A stretch of 29,929 nt of DNA from JBPEXY01 sp052031065. GTDB taxonomy: Bacteria > Pseudomonadota > Gammaproteobacteria > Immundisolibacterales > Immundisolibacteraceae. The position numbers were made by a program, and so were the translations under genes. The DNA lies in NCBI GenBank assembly GCA_052031065.1, contig JBPEXY010000113.1, forward strand, positions 1 to 29,929. Reading direction: 5' to 3'. Positions within the stretch are counted from its first letter, which is position 1. Every line of letters begins with the position of its first letter. Under the pieces are notes generated by a model, which made no database searches, was not told the DNA's origin, and saw only the letters and a list, made by a program, of their open reading frames with translations. Of this stretch, positions 16,116-23,891 are shown in pieces.

Positions 16116-17443
16116 CAACTCTGTTCCAGCTGCAGGCGAACACCAACAGAAGAGAGCAGCGGGACAAACCCCGGAAAAGAGGTCACCACGTTGTCGCAGT
16201 CGAGCACCTCAACGGGGCCTTCGGCTCGTAGCGAAGCAACCGAGAATGCCATTGCCAGGCGATGGTCTCCCGCCGCATCAACAGTACCGCCACTAAAAGT
16301 GCCGCCCTCAATCACCATGCCATCAGGCAGCTCTTCAACCTCAACCCCGAGATTGCGCAAACCGGCGACGGTGGTGGCGATTCGGTCGCTTTCCTTAACT
16401 CGTAGCTCCTCGGCTTCGCGGATCACAGTAGTGCCGCTCGCACAAGCAGCGGCGACCGCCAGGGCCGGGATTTCATCAATGGCCAGAGCCACCAGATCAC
16501 CACCAATTTCAACACCCTGCAGTTCCGTAGCAGTAACCTTAAGATCGGCGACAGGTTCACCACCCTCTTCACGTCGGTTAACCATTTCAATCCTGGCGCC
16601 CATTTTTTCGACAATACGCAGCACACCGTCACGGGTAGGGTTGATACCCACCTCACGTAGCAGCAGTTCAGAGCCGGGGGTAATCAACGCGGCGATCAAG
16701 GGGAAGGTTGCCGAGGAGATATCCGCCGGAACGTGGACGTTGCAGGCAGTCAGCCGGCCCCCTCCCCGCAGGGCAACCGTCGACCCCTGCTGCTCAACCT
16801 GATAACCGAAACCTCGCAACATCCTTTCAGTATGGTCGCGGGTTGGCGCAGGCTCAGTAACACGGGTTTCACCGCGGGCAAAAATGCCTGCCAGCAACAG
16901 GCAGCTTTTCACCTGCGCGCTGGCCATCGGTAACTGATAGTCGATGCCGGTGAGCCCAGCTACCGGTGAAAATTCCAGCGGTGGCATTTTCCCGGCCGCG
17001 CTACTGATCTGCGCCCCCATCTGCACCAGCGGATCGAGAACGCGCCCCATCGGTCTTTTGCTCAGGGATTCATCACCAACCAGTACCGATGCAAAAGGCT
17101 GGGCGGCGAGAATACCCGCCATCAAACGCATGCCGGTTCCGGAATTGCCCATATCCAGCGCTGCGGATGGTCTGCTCAAACCGGAGAGGCCAACACCATG
17201 AATCACCAGCCTGGCCGATTCGGCATCCTGTTGCGACAGTCCGTGACGTTCAACACGCACACCCAGAGCCTCGAAAGCCGCCAGCGTTGCCAGCGTATCA
17301 GCACCGGGCAGAAAACCGGTGACTTCAGTAACCCCTTCTGCAAGCGCACCAAACATGACCGCACGATGGGATATCGACTTATCTCCCGGTACCCGCAGTG
17401 AACCGGCCAACGGCCCGCCACCTGTGGCGATGATTCGGCTCAT
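16115..17443 (-). CDS. aroA: 3-phosphoshikimate 1-carboxyvinyltransferase (EPSP synthase), class II type
   Basis: Joins shikimate-3-phosphate and PEP to form EPSP, the penultimate precursor of chorismate. The 442-residue protein follows Agrobacterium CP4 EPSPS more than E. coli AroA. All four class II signatures are present: GDKS (20-23), SAQVK (175-179), R-x-H-x-E as RDHTE (202-206) and N-x-T-R as NPTR (268-271). GDESLSKRPMGRVLDPL and EELRVKESDR are also well kept. Gly102 in NSGTG occupies the site that is Gly96 in E. coli and Ala100 in CP4. The ATG at 17443 overlaps the tyrA stop as ATGA. In Pseudomonas this enzyme is fused to TyrA; here the two are separate overlapping genes. Confidence 0.97.
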   Translation of the reverse strand: MSRIIATGGGPLAGSLRVPGDKSISHRAVMFGALAEGVTEVTGFLPGADTLATLAAFEALGVRVERHGLSQQDAESARLVIHGVGLSGLSRPSAALDMGNSGTGMRLMAGILAAQPFASVLVGDESLSKRPMGRVLDPLVQMGAQISSAAGKMPPLEFSPVAGLTGIDYQLPMASAQVKSCLLLAGIFARGETRVTEPAPTRDHTERMLRGFGYQVEQQGSTVALRGGGRLTACNVHVPADISSATFPLIAALITPGSELLLREVGINPTRDGVLRIVEKMGARIEMVNRREEGGEPVADLKVTATELQGVEIGGDLVALAIDEIPALAVAAACASGTTVIREAEELRVKESDRIATTVAGLRNLGVEVEELPDGMVIEGGTFSGGTVDAAGDHRLAMAFSVASLRAEGPVEVLDCDNVVTSFPGFVPLLSSVGVRLQLEQS

Positions 17444-18315
17444 TCCGCTTTTCCCGTTTTTAACAGATGGGTTTCGCGGGCTTCTCGCGCCTGCCGAAAG
17501 AGCTGTTCCATATAGTCTCCGTCCTGCTGATCAAGCCGTTCTATCATCTCTCCCAGCAACGCCTGGTACTCCACCAGCAGCCGGGTAATCTCACCATGAT
17601 TGGCCATCGATATGGCCCGCCACATCACCGGATCGCTGGATGCAATGCGGGTAAAATCGCGAAAACCACCTGCGGCAAAATCAAATATCGCCTGGTGATC
17701 CTGCCGATCGGCGAGCATTTTCACCAGTGCATAGGAAAGCATGTGCGGTGCATGGCTGGTGGCTGCCAGTACCCGGTCATGCTCCTGTGGGTCCATTTCA
17801 ACCACTTCAGCCCCCACCGCGGTCCAGAGCCGCTCAACCCGCGCCAGCGCCGCTGGGTCGGTCTGCTGGTGTGGTGTCAGGATCACCTTGTGATCGACAA
17901 ACAGATCTTCCAGCGCGTGCTGAAACCCGGAGTATTCGGTACCAGCTATGGGGTGGCCCGGAACGAAGCCAGGTGGCACTGCGCCAAACACCCGCTCTGC
18001 TGCTTCCACAATCGACCCTTTGGTACTGCCGACATCAGTCAGGATCGTCTGCGCTCCAAGCCAGGGGGCAATGGTGCGCATATTCTCTTCAAGCACATTT
18101 ACCGGTGCCGCCAGCACCACCATATCGGCGCCGGTCACCGCCTCCTGCCACGATTCGGCGACCCGATCGACAATGCCCAGATCAACCGCCGGTTTGATTT
18201 TGTCAACACTGCGACCACAGGCAACCACCTCAGCGCTAAGACCCCGGTTGCGCGCCGCCAGCGCCAGAGATCCACCAATTAGCCCCAGGCCAATGATGAC
18301 CAGTCGTTTAATCAC
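17440..18315 (-). CDS. tyrA: Prephenate dehydrogenase
   Basis: NAD-dependent oxidative decarboxylation of prephenate (or arogenate) on the way to tyrosine. The 291-residue protein has the dinucleotide-binding GLGLIGGSLA at the N-terminus, TDVGSTKGSI, the substrate-binding HPIAGTEYSG, ATSHAPHMLSYAL and GGFRDFTRIASSDPVMW. There is no chorismate mutase or ACT domain. The GTG at 18315 is chosen because GGAG lies six bases upstream and the Rossmann fold begins at once; an ATG four codons earlier (18327) is the alternative. It overlaps hisC by 8 bases and aroA by 4. Cofactor (NAD or NADP) and preference for prephenate over arogenate are not decided by the sequence. Confidence 0.95.
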   Translation of the reverse strand: MIKRLVIIGLGLIGGSLALAARNRGLSAEVVACGRSVDKIKPAVDLGIVDRVAESWQEAVTGADMVVLAAPVNVLEENMRTIAPWLGAQTILTDVGSTKGSIVEAAERVFGAVPPGFVPGHPIAGTEYSGFQHALEDLFVDHKVILTPHQQTDPAALARVERLWTAVGAEVVEMDPQEHDRVLAATSHAPHMLSYALVKMLADRQDHQAIFDFAAGGFRDFTRIASSDPVMWRAISMANHGEITRLLVEYQALLGEMIERLDQQDGDYMEQLFRQAREARETHLLKTGKAE

Positions 18316-19477
18316 TTCGCTCTCCATAAACAGCAGCACCAGACCGCAGACTGGAATTGACGGTATCGTCCGCGAGACACTCAGCGAGGGCTTGCAAACA
18401 GCGCCGGTTCTCACTTTCCAGACCGACAGAAATACGTAAATGGCTGGGCATTTGATAGTTTGCAAGGGGTCTCACGATAACGCCTTTTTCCAGCATTAAT
18501 CGATAGATTTCATCCGCCGGTCTACCCAGGCCGACAGTGACAAAATTGCCGCGCGAGGGAATCGTCGCCAACCGCAGATCATTCAATCCCTGACTGAGCT
18601 GTACCAGTCCATCGCGATTCACCTGTCGCGATTGTTGCAGATGCTGCTGGTCATCAAGGGCTGCGGTGGCTGCGACCATACCGAGACTATTGACGTTGAA
18701 AGGTTGGCGCACACGATTTAGCAGTTCAATAATTTGCGCAGCAGCAACAGCATAGCCGACGCGCAGTCCCGCCAGCCCATAGATCTTGGAAAAAGTGCGC
18801 AGCACAATCAGGCGCGGAAAACGCTCCAGCAGCTGCAGACCATCCGGGTGGTCCGGCTGGTCAATGTAGTCAATATAGGCTTCGTCCAGCACAACCAGGA
18901 GATGCTCTGGAAGGCTATCAAGAAACGTTTCGAGGGCAGTGCGGTCTACCCAGGTGCCGGTTGGATTGTTGGGGTTGGCGATAAAGATCAATCGGGTGTC
19001 GGCGGCCACTACCTGCGCCATCGCATCGAGATCAGCCCCCCACTTTATTGCCGGCACCGCAATCGCGCGCGCGCCGGATGACTGGGTAACGATGGGATAG
19101 ACGGTAAAACAGTATTGCGAAAATACCGCACTGGTACCAGCAGTGAGAAAAGCCCTGGCGATAATTTCCAGCAGTTCGTTGGAGCCGTTGCCCAGAGCGA
19201 TCTGATCAGGCGAGATGTTAAGTGTGTCAGCCAACCGACTCTTCAGATAGTAGCCGTTGGAGTCAGGGTAGCGTTCTATTTCTGCCAGATGCTGCTCTAT
19301 CACTGCCAGCGCTTTAACGCCTGGCCCAAGGGGATTCTCATTTGAAGCAAGTTTGACTGAACCGGAAATACCCAGTTCGCGTTCCAGTTCTGCAATCGGC
19401 TTGCCTGGACGATAGGGCGTAACCCCCCAGGGACCGGGAGCCGCCAGCTGCTGGATAAAACCGGCAGCGCCACTCAT
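18308..19477 (-). CDS. hisC: Histidinol-phosphate/aromatic aminotransferase
   Basis: PLP-dependent class I/II aminotransferase of the HisC family, 389 residues. Key landmarks are SNENPLGP (45-52), ANPNNPTGTW (168-176), DEAYIDY and the PLP lysine in SKIYGLAGLRVGYA (Lys231). The ATG at 19477 overlaps the pheA stop as ATGA and starts the homologous region; the upstream open frame lies inside pheA. Between pheA and tyrA, the enzyme probably transaminates phenylpyruvate, hydroxyphenylpyruvate or prephenate as well as, or instead of, imidazole acetol phosphate, as inferred for the hisC2 copy at the same place in Pseudomonas. The C-terminal 20 residues after the conserved core are variable. Confidence 0.95.
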   Translation of the reverse strand: MSGAAGFIQQLAAPGPWGVTPYRPGKPIAELERELGISGSVKLASNENPLGPGVKALAVIEQHLAEIERYPDSNGYYLKSRLADTLNISPDQIALGNGSNELLEIIARAFLTAGTSAVFSQYCFTVYPIVTQSSGARAIAVPAIKWGADLDAMAQVVAADTRLIFIANPNNPTGTWVDRTALETFLDSLPEHLLVVLDEAYIDYIDQPDHPDGLQLLERFPRLIVLRTFSKIYGLAGLRVGYAVAAAQIIELLNRVRQPFNVNSLGMVAATAALDDQQHLQQSRQVNRDGLVQLSQGLNDLRLATIPSRGNFVTVGLGRPADEIYRLMLEKGVIVRPLANYQMPSHLRISVGLESENRRCLQALAECLADDTVNSSLRSGAAVYGERSD

Positions 19478-20556
19478 ACCGCCAACGCGGCGGGCCACGA
19501 ACCGACCCATTTCACTTCGGCAAATTGCGCTTGCAGTTGTTGCTCAATCGCTTTCGGAGAAGGCTCAAGGTGGTGGCCCTGTACAACGACAAGCGCGCGA
19601 TTTTTTTTCTCATCCAGCAAACCAACCTCAGCCAGATCGTCGCTCACTGCCAACAGTTGTTCATACTGGAGCGGCCTCTCACCGCCATTAACCAACCACA
19701 TGGTCTTATCATCGCCGGTCGGCTCCGTTTCGATTCGCGCCAAAATCAGCAACTTCTGCTGACAACTGACCTGAACATCGTCGTTTACCTGGAGATTTAG
19801 TGACAACCCGTCCAGCACTGGTCGGTCACAGTTAATGCGACGCTCGTTGAACCGTTCTGGAACCATTACATGGCTTGGAGGTGGCCACTGGCCAGGAGCG
19901 CTGGCATCGGTCAGCACCTGATAGTCGCCTGGACCAGACGACTCGTTGACTGATTTTCGCAATCTAACAACCACCGGATCGGGTAGCTGAATCGTTTTAT
20001 CATCTGCAGTTCCCGAATCAAATAGCAGGTACCTGGCGTCAACTTCCATCTCTCCCACCGGCAACAGACCAGATTCAAGCAACAGATCAATCGACTCTGG
20101 AAACCACCGGAGAGCGGAATCGTGAACGGGTAACAGAGTCACATCACTGATACCAGCGGCCACGTCGCTGAGCGCCTGGTGATATGAAGCAGTCCGGTGG
20201 TAACTGGCGGACGCGCCAAAATGATTTTGGGCTGCCAGCATCGCAACACCACCGGGACGATCAACCACGGCCACCCGCAGTGGCTGTTCAAGCGCCAGGG
20301 TGGCCGAAATCAGCTCGTTGAACAGCGCCCGCAATCCCTGCGCAGCGTAAGGGCCCTGATTCATCCCGGCGACCCGTCGCTGTACCAGCGCCTCCCGCTC
20401 TGGCCGGTAATAGACAATCTCACCGTCAGCAGCAGCACGTTTGAGATCAGCCACCTGCAGCGCCAGACGCCCGCGCTGACTGAGCAGTTCAATCAGTTGG
20501 GTGTCGATTTGATCAATTGCCTCTCGAACCGGCTGCAGTGGGTCGTCGCTGTTCAT
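19474..20556 (-). CDS. pheA: P-protein: chorismate mutase with eroded prephenate dehydratase and ACT domains
   Basis: Length (360) and collinearity identify a PheA P-protein. Residues 1-90 are a good AroQ chorismate mutase, with Arg11, Arg28 and Lys39 at the E. coli positions, then YRPEREA. Residues 93-275 align to prephenate dehydratase but with its motifs replaced. The G-x-x-G-S/T-F region is RPGGVAML, the P-x-E-N-T/S motif is PVHDS (143-147), no S-H-P-Q motif is found, and the catalytic T-R-F is Q-K-L (267-269). From 280 to 360 an ACT-like domain follows (TGDDKT, GHHLEP, VGSWPAAL), without the GAL and ESRP Phe-binding motifs. There is no stop or frameshift, and the gene overlaps hisC by 4 nt. 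Chorismate mutase activity is likely; dehydratase activity is doubtful. The start ATG follows AAAGAGAGC. Confidence 0.85.
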   Translation of the reverse strand: MNSDDPLQPVREAIDQIDTQLIELLSQRGRLALQVADLKRAAADGEIVYYRPEREALVQRRVAGMNQGPYAAQGLRALFNELISATLALEQPLRVAVVDRPGGVAMLAAQNHFGASASYHRTASYHQALSDVAAGISDVTLLPVHDSALRWFPESIDLLLESGLLPVGEMEVDARYLLFDSGTADDKTIQLPDPVVVRLRKSVNESSGPGDYQVLTDASAPGQWPPPSHVMVPERFNERRINCDRPVLDGLSLNLQVNDDVQVSCQQKLLILARIETEPTGDDKTMWLVNGGERPLQYEQLLAVSDDLAEVGLLDEKKNRALVVVQGHHLEPSPKAIEQQLQAQFAEVKWVGSWPAALAV

Positions 20557-20586
20557 GCTCTCTTTCGCCGCTCTGGTGAACGTTTT

Positions 20587-21750
20587 TTACAAAGTCCTCA
20601 CCGCTAACACGCCGTCAATCTGACGGATCTTGGCGATCACTTCATCGGGCAACATACCGTCGGTATCGAGCAGCGTATAGGCAAGATCACCCCGTGATTT
20701 ATTCAACATATCGAGAATATTCAGACCAGCATCAGCGAGATAGGTGGCTATCTGGCCAACCATATTGGGCACATTGGAATTGGCCACTGCCACCCGGTAC
20801 CCCTCCGAACGCGGCAGGTTGGCATCCGGGAAATTGACCGAATTGCTGATATTGCCATTTTCCAGGTAGTCACGGACCTGCTCGACGACCATCACCGCAC
20901 AGTTTTCCTCCGCCTCGCGGGTCGAGGCACCGAGATGCGGGAGGCAGATCACGCGGTCATTACCACGCAGTTCTGCGGCCGGAAAATCGCACACGTAGCA
21001 GTGCAGGTGGTTGGCCTCAAGTGCCGAGAGTACCGCTTCATTATTAACGATCCCTTCGCGGGCGAAGTTCAGAACAGTAGCGCCTTTTTTCAGCAGACGA
21101 ATACGTTTTTGATCTAGCAGGTCACGGGTCTGATCGTTAAGCGGTACATGAAAGGTCACCATGTCGCTTTTAGCCATCAGCTCGTCAACACTCGCCGCCT
21201 GGACAATTTCCGCTGGCAATTGCCAGGCACCAGAAACGGTCAATCCAGGATCAAACCCAATAACCTTCATACCCAGATCGAGAGCGACTTTGGCAACCTG
21301 TCGCCCAATCGCACCCAAACCAATAACTCCCAGCGTACGACCAGGCAGCTCATGTCCGGCGAACTGTTTTTTGGCGGCTTCAACCTCTTTGTTTAAAACA
21401 TCTCCGCTCTGTTCAAGCTTGCGGGTGTAGTCCCAGCTCTGCACCAGGTTACGCGCAGAAAGCAGCATGCCGGCAACCACCAGCTCCTTGACCGCGTTGG
21501 CATTGGCCCCTGGCGTATTAAACACCGGAACACCCCGTTCGCTCAGCTTTGCAATGGGGATATTGTTGACCCCTGCTCCGGCACGGCCAACAGCCTTTAA
21601 TGTCTGTGGCAGCTCCATATCATGCATCTTTGCCGAACGAACCAGAATAACGTCGGCTTCAGCCTGGTCTGCTTCGAGATCGTAACTTTCCGGGTCAAGC
21701 CGCTGCAACCCGACCGGAGAAATGTTGTTTAGGGTCAATACCTTGAACAC
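20587..21750 (-). CDS. serA: D-3-phosphoglycerate dehydrogenase
   Basis: First step of serine synthesis, oxidising 3-phosphoglycerate with NAD. The 387-residue protein has the substrate-binding VRSAKMHD (37-44) and GRAGAGVNNI (55-64), a Rossmann GLGAIG (144-149), the catalytic Arg231 (NFAREGIVN), a Glu at about 260 and His272 (PHLGAST), and a C-terminal ACT domain (about 318-387) that would bind serine. It is a compact form near the E. coli type (410) rather than the long 520-residue type. The GTG at 21750 follows AAGGA with a 7-base gap; a start at 21804 upstream has no support. It lies 30 bases before pheA. Together with serC it supplies the serine branch inside the aromatic operon. Confidence 0.95.
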   Translation of the reverse strand: MFKVLTLNNISPVGLQRLDPESYDLEADQAEADVILVRSAKMHDMELPQTLKAVGRAGAGVNNIPIAKLSERGVPVFNTPGANANAVKELVVAGMLLSARNLVQSWDYTRKLEQSGDVLNKEVEAAKKQFAGHELPGRTLGVIGLGAIGRQVAKVALDLGMKVIGFDPGLTVSGAWQLPAEIVQAASVDELMAKSDMVTFHVPLNDQTRDLLDQKRIRLLKKGATVLNFAREGIVNNEAVLSALEANHLHCYVCDFPAAELRGNDRVICLPHLGASTREAEENCAVMVVEQVRDYLENGNISNSVNFPDANLPRSEGYRVAVANSNVPNMVGQIATYLADAGLNILDMLNKSRGDLAYTLLDTDGMLPDEVIAKIRQIDGVLAVRTL

Positions 21751-21800
21751 TGTTGCTTCCTTTCGATTTAAATGAAAACCTGAAAACAGGACCTGTCTAA

Positions 21801-21878
21801 GCATGGGTCTGGAGAGGCCAGCCGAAAACCGGTTTCAGCAAGGCGTTTGCCAATGCCTGTAGGATCCCATGCAGACCC
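21801..21878 (-). promoter_or_regulatory. Overlapping inverted repeats in the serA leader
   Basis: In the 139-base gap before serA, GCATGGG (21801-21807) complements CCCATGC (21866-21872), while GGGTCTG (21805-21811) complements CAGACCC (21872-21878). The two 7-bp pairings share bases and exclude each other. ACAGG-A-CCTGT (21786-21796) lies nearby. A leader switch or attenuator controlling serA is possible but is inference. Confidence 0.35.
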
Positions 21879-21889
21879 TGGACAGACAA

Positions 21890-22255
21890 TTACAAAAATT
21901 GAGCCATCTGCAGGGCGGCCCTCCCGGCGCTTTCAAAAGCCATGTCTGGATCAATACTTCTGCGCGCAAACATAATCAACGACACATCATCGGCAATCGG
22001 TACGCCGAGCACCTGTCCCTGCGTGCCAACAACACGAAGTCGATCGAGACTACCGCCGGCTGCACTGGCGAGCAAAACCTCAGCAAGCGCCACCATAGAT
22101 GTTGTCATCGCCGCGAGATCATCAACCCCCAGATTTGCCGGCACATTTGACCGAATGACAACACCATCACGACCGACCACCATATTCCCGGTCATCCCGG
22201 GAATATCGCTGACCAATTTCTCCAGCACTTCAACCACAGGGTCTTTCTGCGTCAA
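21890..22255 (-). CDS. Roadblock/LC7 domain protein (MglB-like)
   Basis: A single Roadblock/LC7 domain of 121 residues. The fold's typical pattern is seen: an N-terminal helix (VVEVLEKLVSDIPG), a strand pair with VVGRDGVVIRSN, a long helix DLAAMTTSMVALAEVLLASA, strands around RLRVVGTQGQVLGVPIADDVSLIMFAR and a final helix. Roadblock proteins dimerise and bind small Ras-like GTPases, acting for example as the GAP MglB for MglA in Myxococcus, and occur with GTPases in Streptomyces conservons. The gene directly upstream encodes such a GTPase, so partnership is the obvious inference. The TTG at 22255 has GAGG seven bases upstream and is preferred; a GTG at 22282 extends the frame by nine codons but has no Shine-Dalgarno. 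A hairpin at 22290-22310 precedes it. Confidence 0.85.
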   Translation of the reverse strand: MTQKDPVVEVLEKLVSDIPGMTGNMVVGRDGVVIRSNVPANLGVDDLAAMTTSMVALAEVLLASAAGGSLDRLRVVGTQGQVLGVPIADDVSLIMFARRSIDPDMAFESAGRAALQMAQFL

Positions 22256-22350
22256 TTTACCGCCTCTGCCATCCTGCTTCACTCATCACGGGTACGCTTG
22301 GCGCATACCCACTAACCTCAATCTGGTATTTTCCGACTTCTGGACCAAAC

Positions 22351-23883
22351 CTATCCCTGGCTGGTCTCCCGGTCCAGTGCATAAGAATAAAACAGCGCCT
22401 GTAGCAGAACCTTCAGATCCTTGGCCGAGCGCGGGTCCACTTCAAACACCGCCGGAATAGTCCATCGGTTAACACAATATTCATGCAGCCAGTTCTGATA
22501 ATCGATAATAGCTGGTTTGCTCACCAAATCCATGTGGGTGACACCAATCACCAGATGTCCGTTATCAAGGAACCCGGTCTGGGCCTGCAATAGCTCGGCC
22601 AGCATCTCGAACCTCTTCTGCTGTCGGTTATCAACCAGGATAACGATACCAAAGGCACCACGTTTTAGGACCTCTGCCATAAACCAAAACCGCGGCTCCC
22701 CCGGCGCTCCGTAAAGATGGAGCCGCTCATTGGAACCGAGATCCAGATAGGCGTAATCCATCGCTATGGTAGTGGCGCGGCTCACTTTTCCCCCGAGCGC
22801 GCCCGGCCAAATATCTGTGTTGATTGCTGATTGATCACCCAGTGTTGCTACCGCAGTCGATTTACCGGCACCCGGACTCCCACAAATCAGAAGCTTGTAC
22901 TCTTCTCCGGGCCTTGCCGAAGGGCTTATCGCACGCTCACCAACATCCTCTTCGGGACCGCCACCGTCCGCTGCAAAATCTTTATTATGCGGGATCACCT
23001 CCCCCAGTGCGGCTAGCACCTCGTCCGCGGTCTGCGGACGTTCAACGGCCTGGAGAGACAGCATCCAGTCGATCACCTTAAGAAAGGACTGACTTGCGAC
23101 CTTCTCCCCCACCTTTACCGCCGGTGTCAGAGGGTCACTTTGGCCTTTTTCAGCTGCCTCTGCCCGTTTTAGCGCCGACACCGGTGCTTGTTTTACCAGA
23201 CAGCGATAAATCGTGGCTCCCAGAGCATAAATATCTGACCAGGGCCCCAGCGGCTGTTGCTGACCGTACTGTTCCAACGAAGCGTAAGCCGGGGTCAGTA
23301 CATCAGATGTTTTACGAATCTCGTCACCCATCGCAAAACAGGCAGCGCCAAAATCAAGCAGGACCGGACTACCCGCACGGGTTAGAAAAATATTGCCCGG
23401 CTTTACATCGCGATGCAGATAACTTTTTTTATGGATCGTTCTAAGACCACTCAAAACTGGCACCAACCAGGCACGTAGCTGCTTTTCGCCCATCGGCTGA
23501 TCGAGTTTTTTTATCACTCTATCTAAATCGAGACCTGCCTGGTATTCCATAACGAAGTAGGCGGTCTGATTAGCGTGAAAGTAATTCAGCACCTTGACGA
23601 TATTGGGGTGCCTGAACTGGGCGAGTATCTGTGCCTCGGTAACGAAGCGATCCATCCCCCACTGGTAGAACCGGTCCTGCTCCGCCGACTTCAGGACGAC
23701 ATCATCTGTATCGCTTCGCCTGGCAATCTCTCGAGGCAGATACTCCTTGATAGCGACATCAAAACCACGTTCCAGATCCCGAGCGCGATAGGTAATACCA
23801 AAACTACCGGCACCAAGCTCACGGATCACCTGATAATGAGAGATTTCGGCGCCTGCTCTGAGGCCGTTTTTTTCCTTAGACAT
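22351..23883 (-). CDS. Hanks-type Ser/Thr kinase fused to an MglA/SRPRB-like small GTPase
   Basis: One 510-residue polypeptide with two enzymes. Residues about 16-295 are a complete eukaryotic-type kinase: GAGSFG (24-29), VAIK Lys46, helix-C Glu83, HRDVKPGN (157-164), DFG (177-179) and TPAYASLEQYG (198-207). After a short acidic/Gly-rich linker, residues about 328-505 form a small GTPase: P-loop GSPGAGKST (335-343), switch threonines TT (371-372), G3 as YGAPGEPRFWF (391-401) and G4 as THMD (449-452) in place of NKxD. The GTPase resembles the COG2229 group (SRP-receptor-beta-like), known to work with Roadblock proteins. No membrane segment is seen. It lies 8 bases after the receiver-like gene and about 95 before the Roadblock gene. 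Start ATG at 23883. Targets are unknown. Confidence 0.88.
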   Translation of the reverse strand: MSKEKNGLRAGAEISHYQVIRELGAGSFGITYRARDLERGFDVAIKEYLPREIARRSDTDDVVLKSAEQDRFYQWGMDRFVTEAQILAQFRHPNIVKVLNYFHANQTAYFVMEYQAGLDLDRVIKKLDQPMGEKQLRAWLVPVLSGLRTIHKKSYLHRDVKPGNIFLTRAGSPVLLDFGAACFAMGDEIRKTSDVLTPAYASLEQYGQQQPLGPWSDIYALGATIYRCLVKQAPVSALKRAEAAEKGQSDPLTPAVKVGEKVASQSFLKVIDWMLSLQAVERPQTADEVLAALGEVIPHNKDFAADGGGPEEDVGERAISPSARPGEEYKLLICGSPGAGKSTAVATLGDQSAINTDIWPGALGGKVSRATTIAMDYAYLDLGSNERLHLYGAPGEPRFWFMAEVLKRGAFGIVILVDNRQQKRFEMLAELLQAQTGFLDNGHLVIGVTHMDLVSKPAIIDYQNWLHEYCVNRWTIPAVFEVDPRSAKDLKVLLQALFYSYALDRETSQG

Positions 23884-23891
23884 TGACCCGT

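Noticed and set aside
18316..18465. Upstream extension of tyrA inside hisC
   Set aside because: It lies almost wholly inside the hisC coding region, and the Rossmann fold begins immediately after the GTG at 18315.
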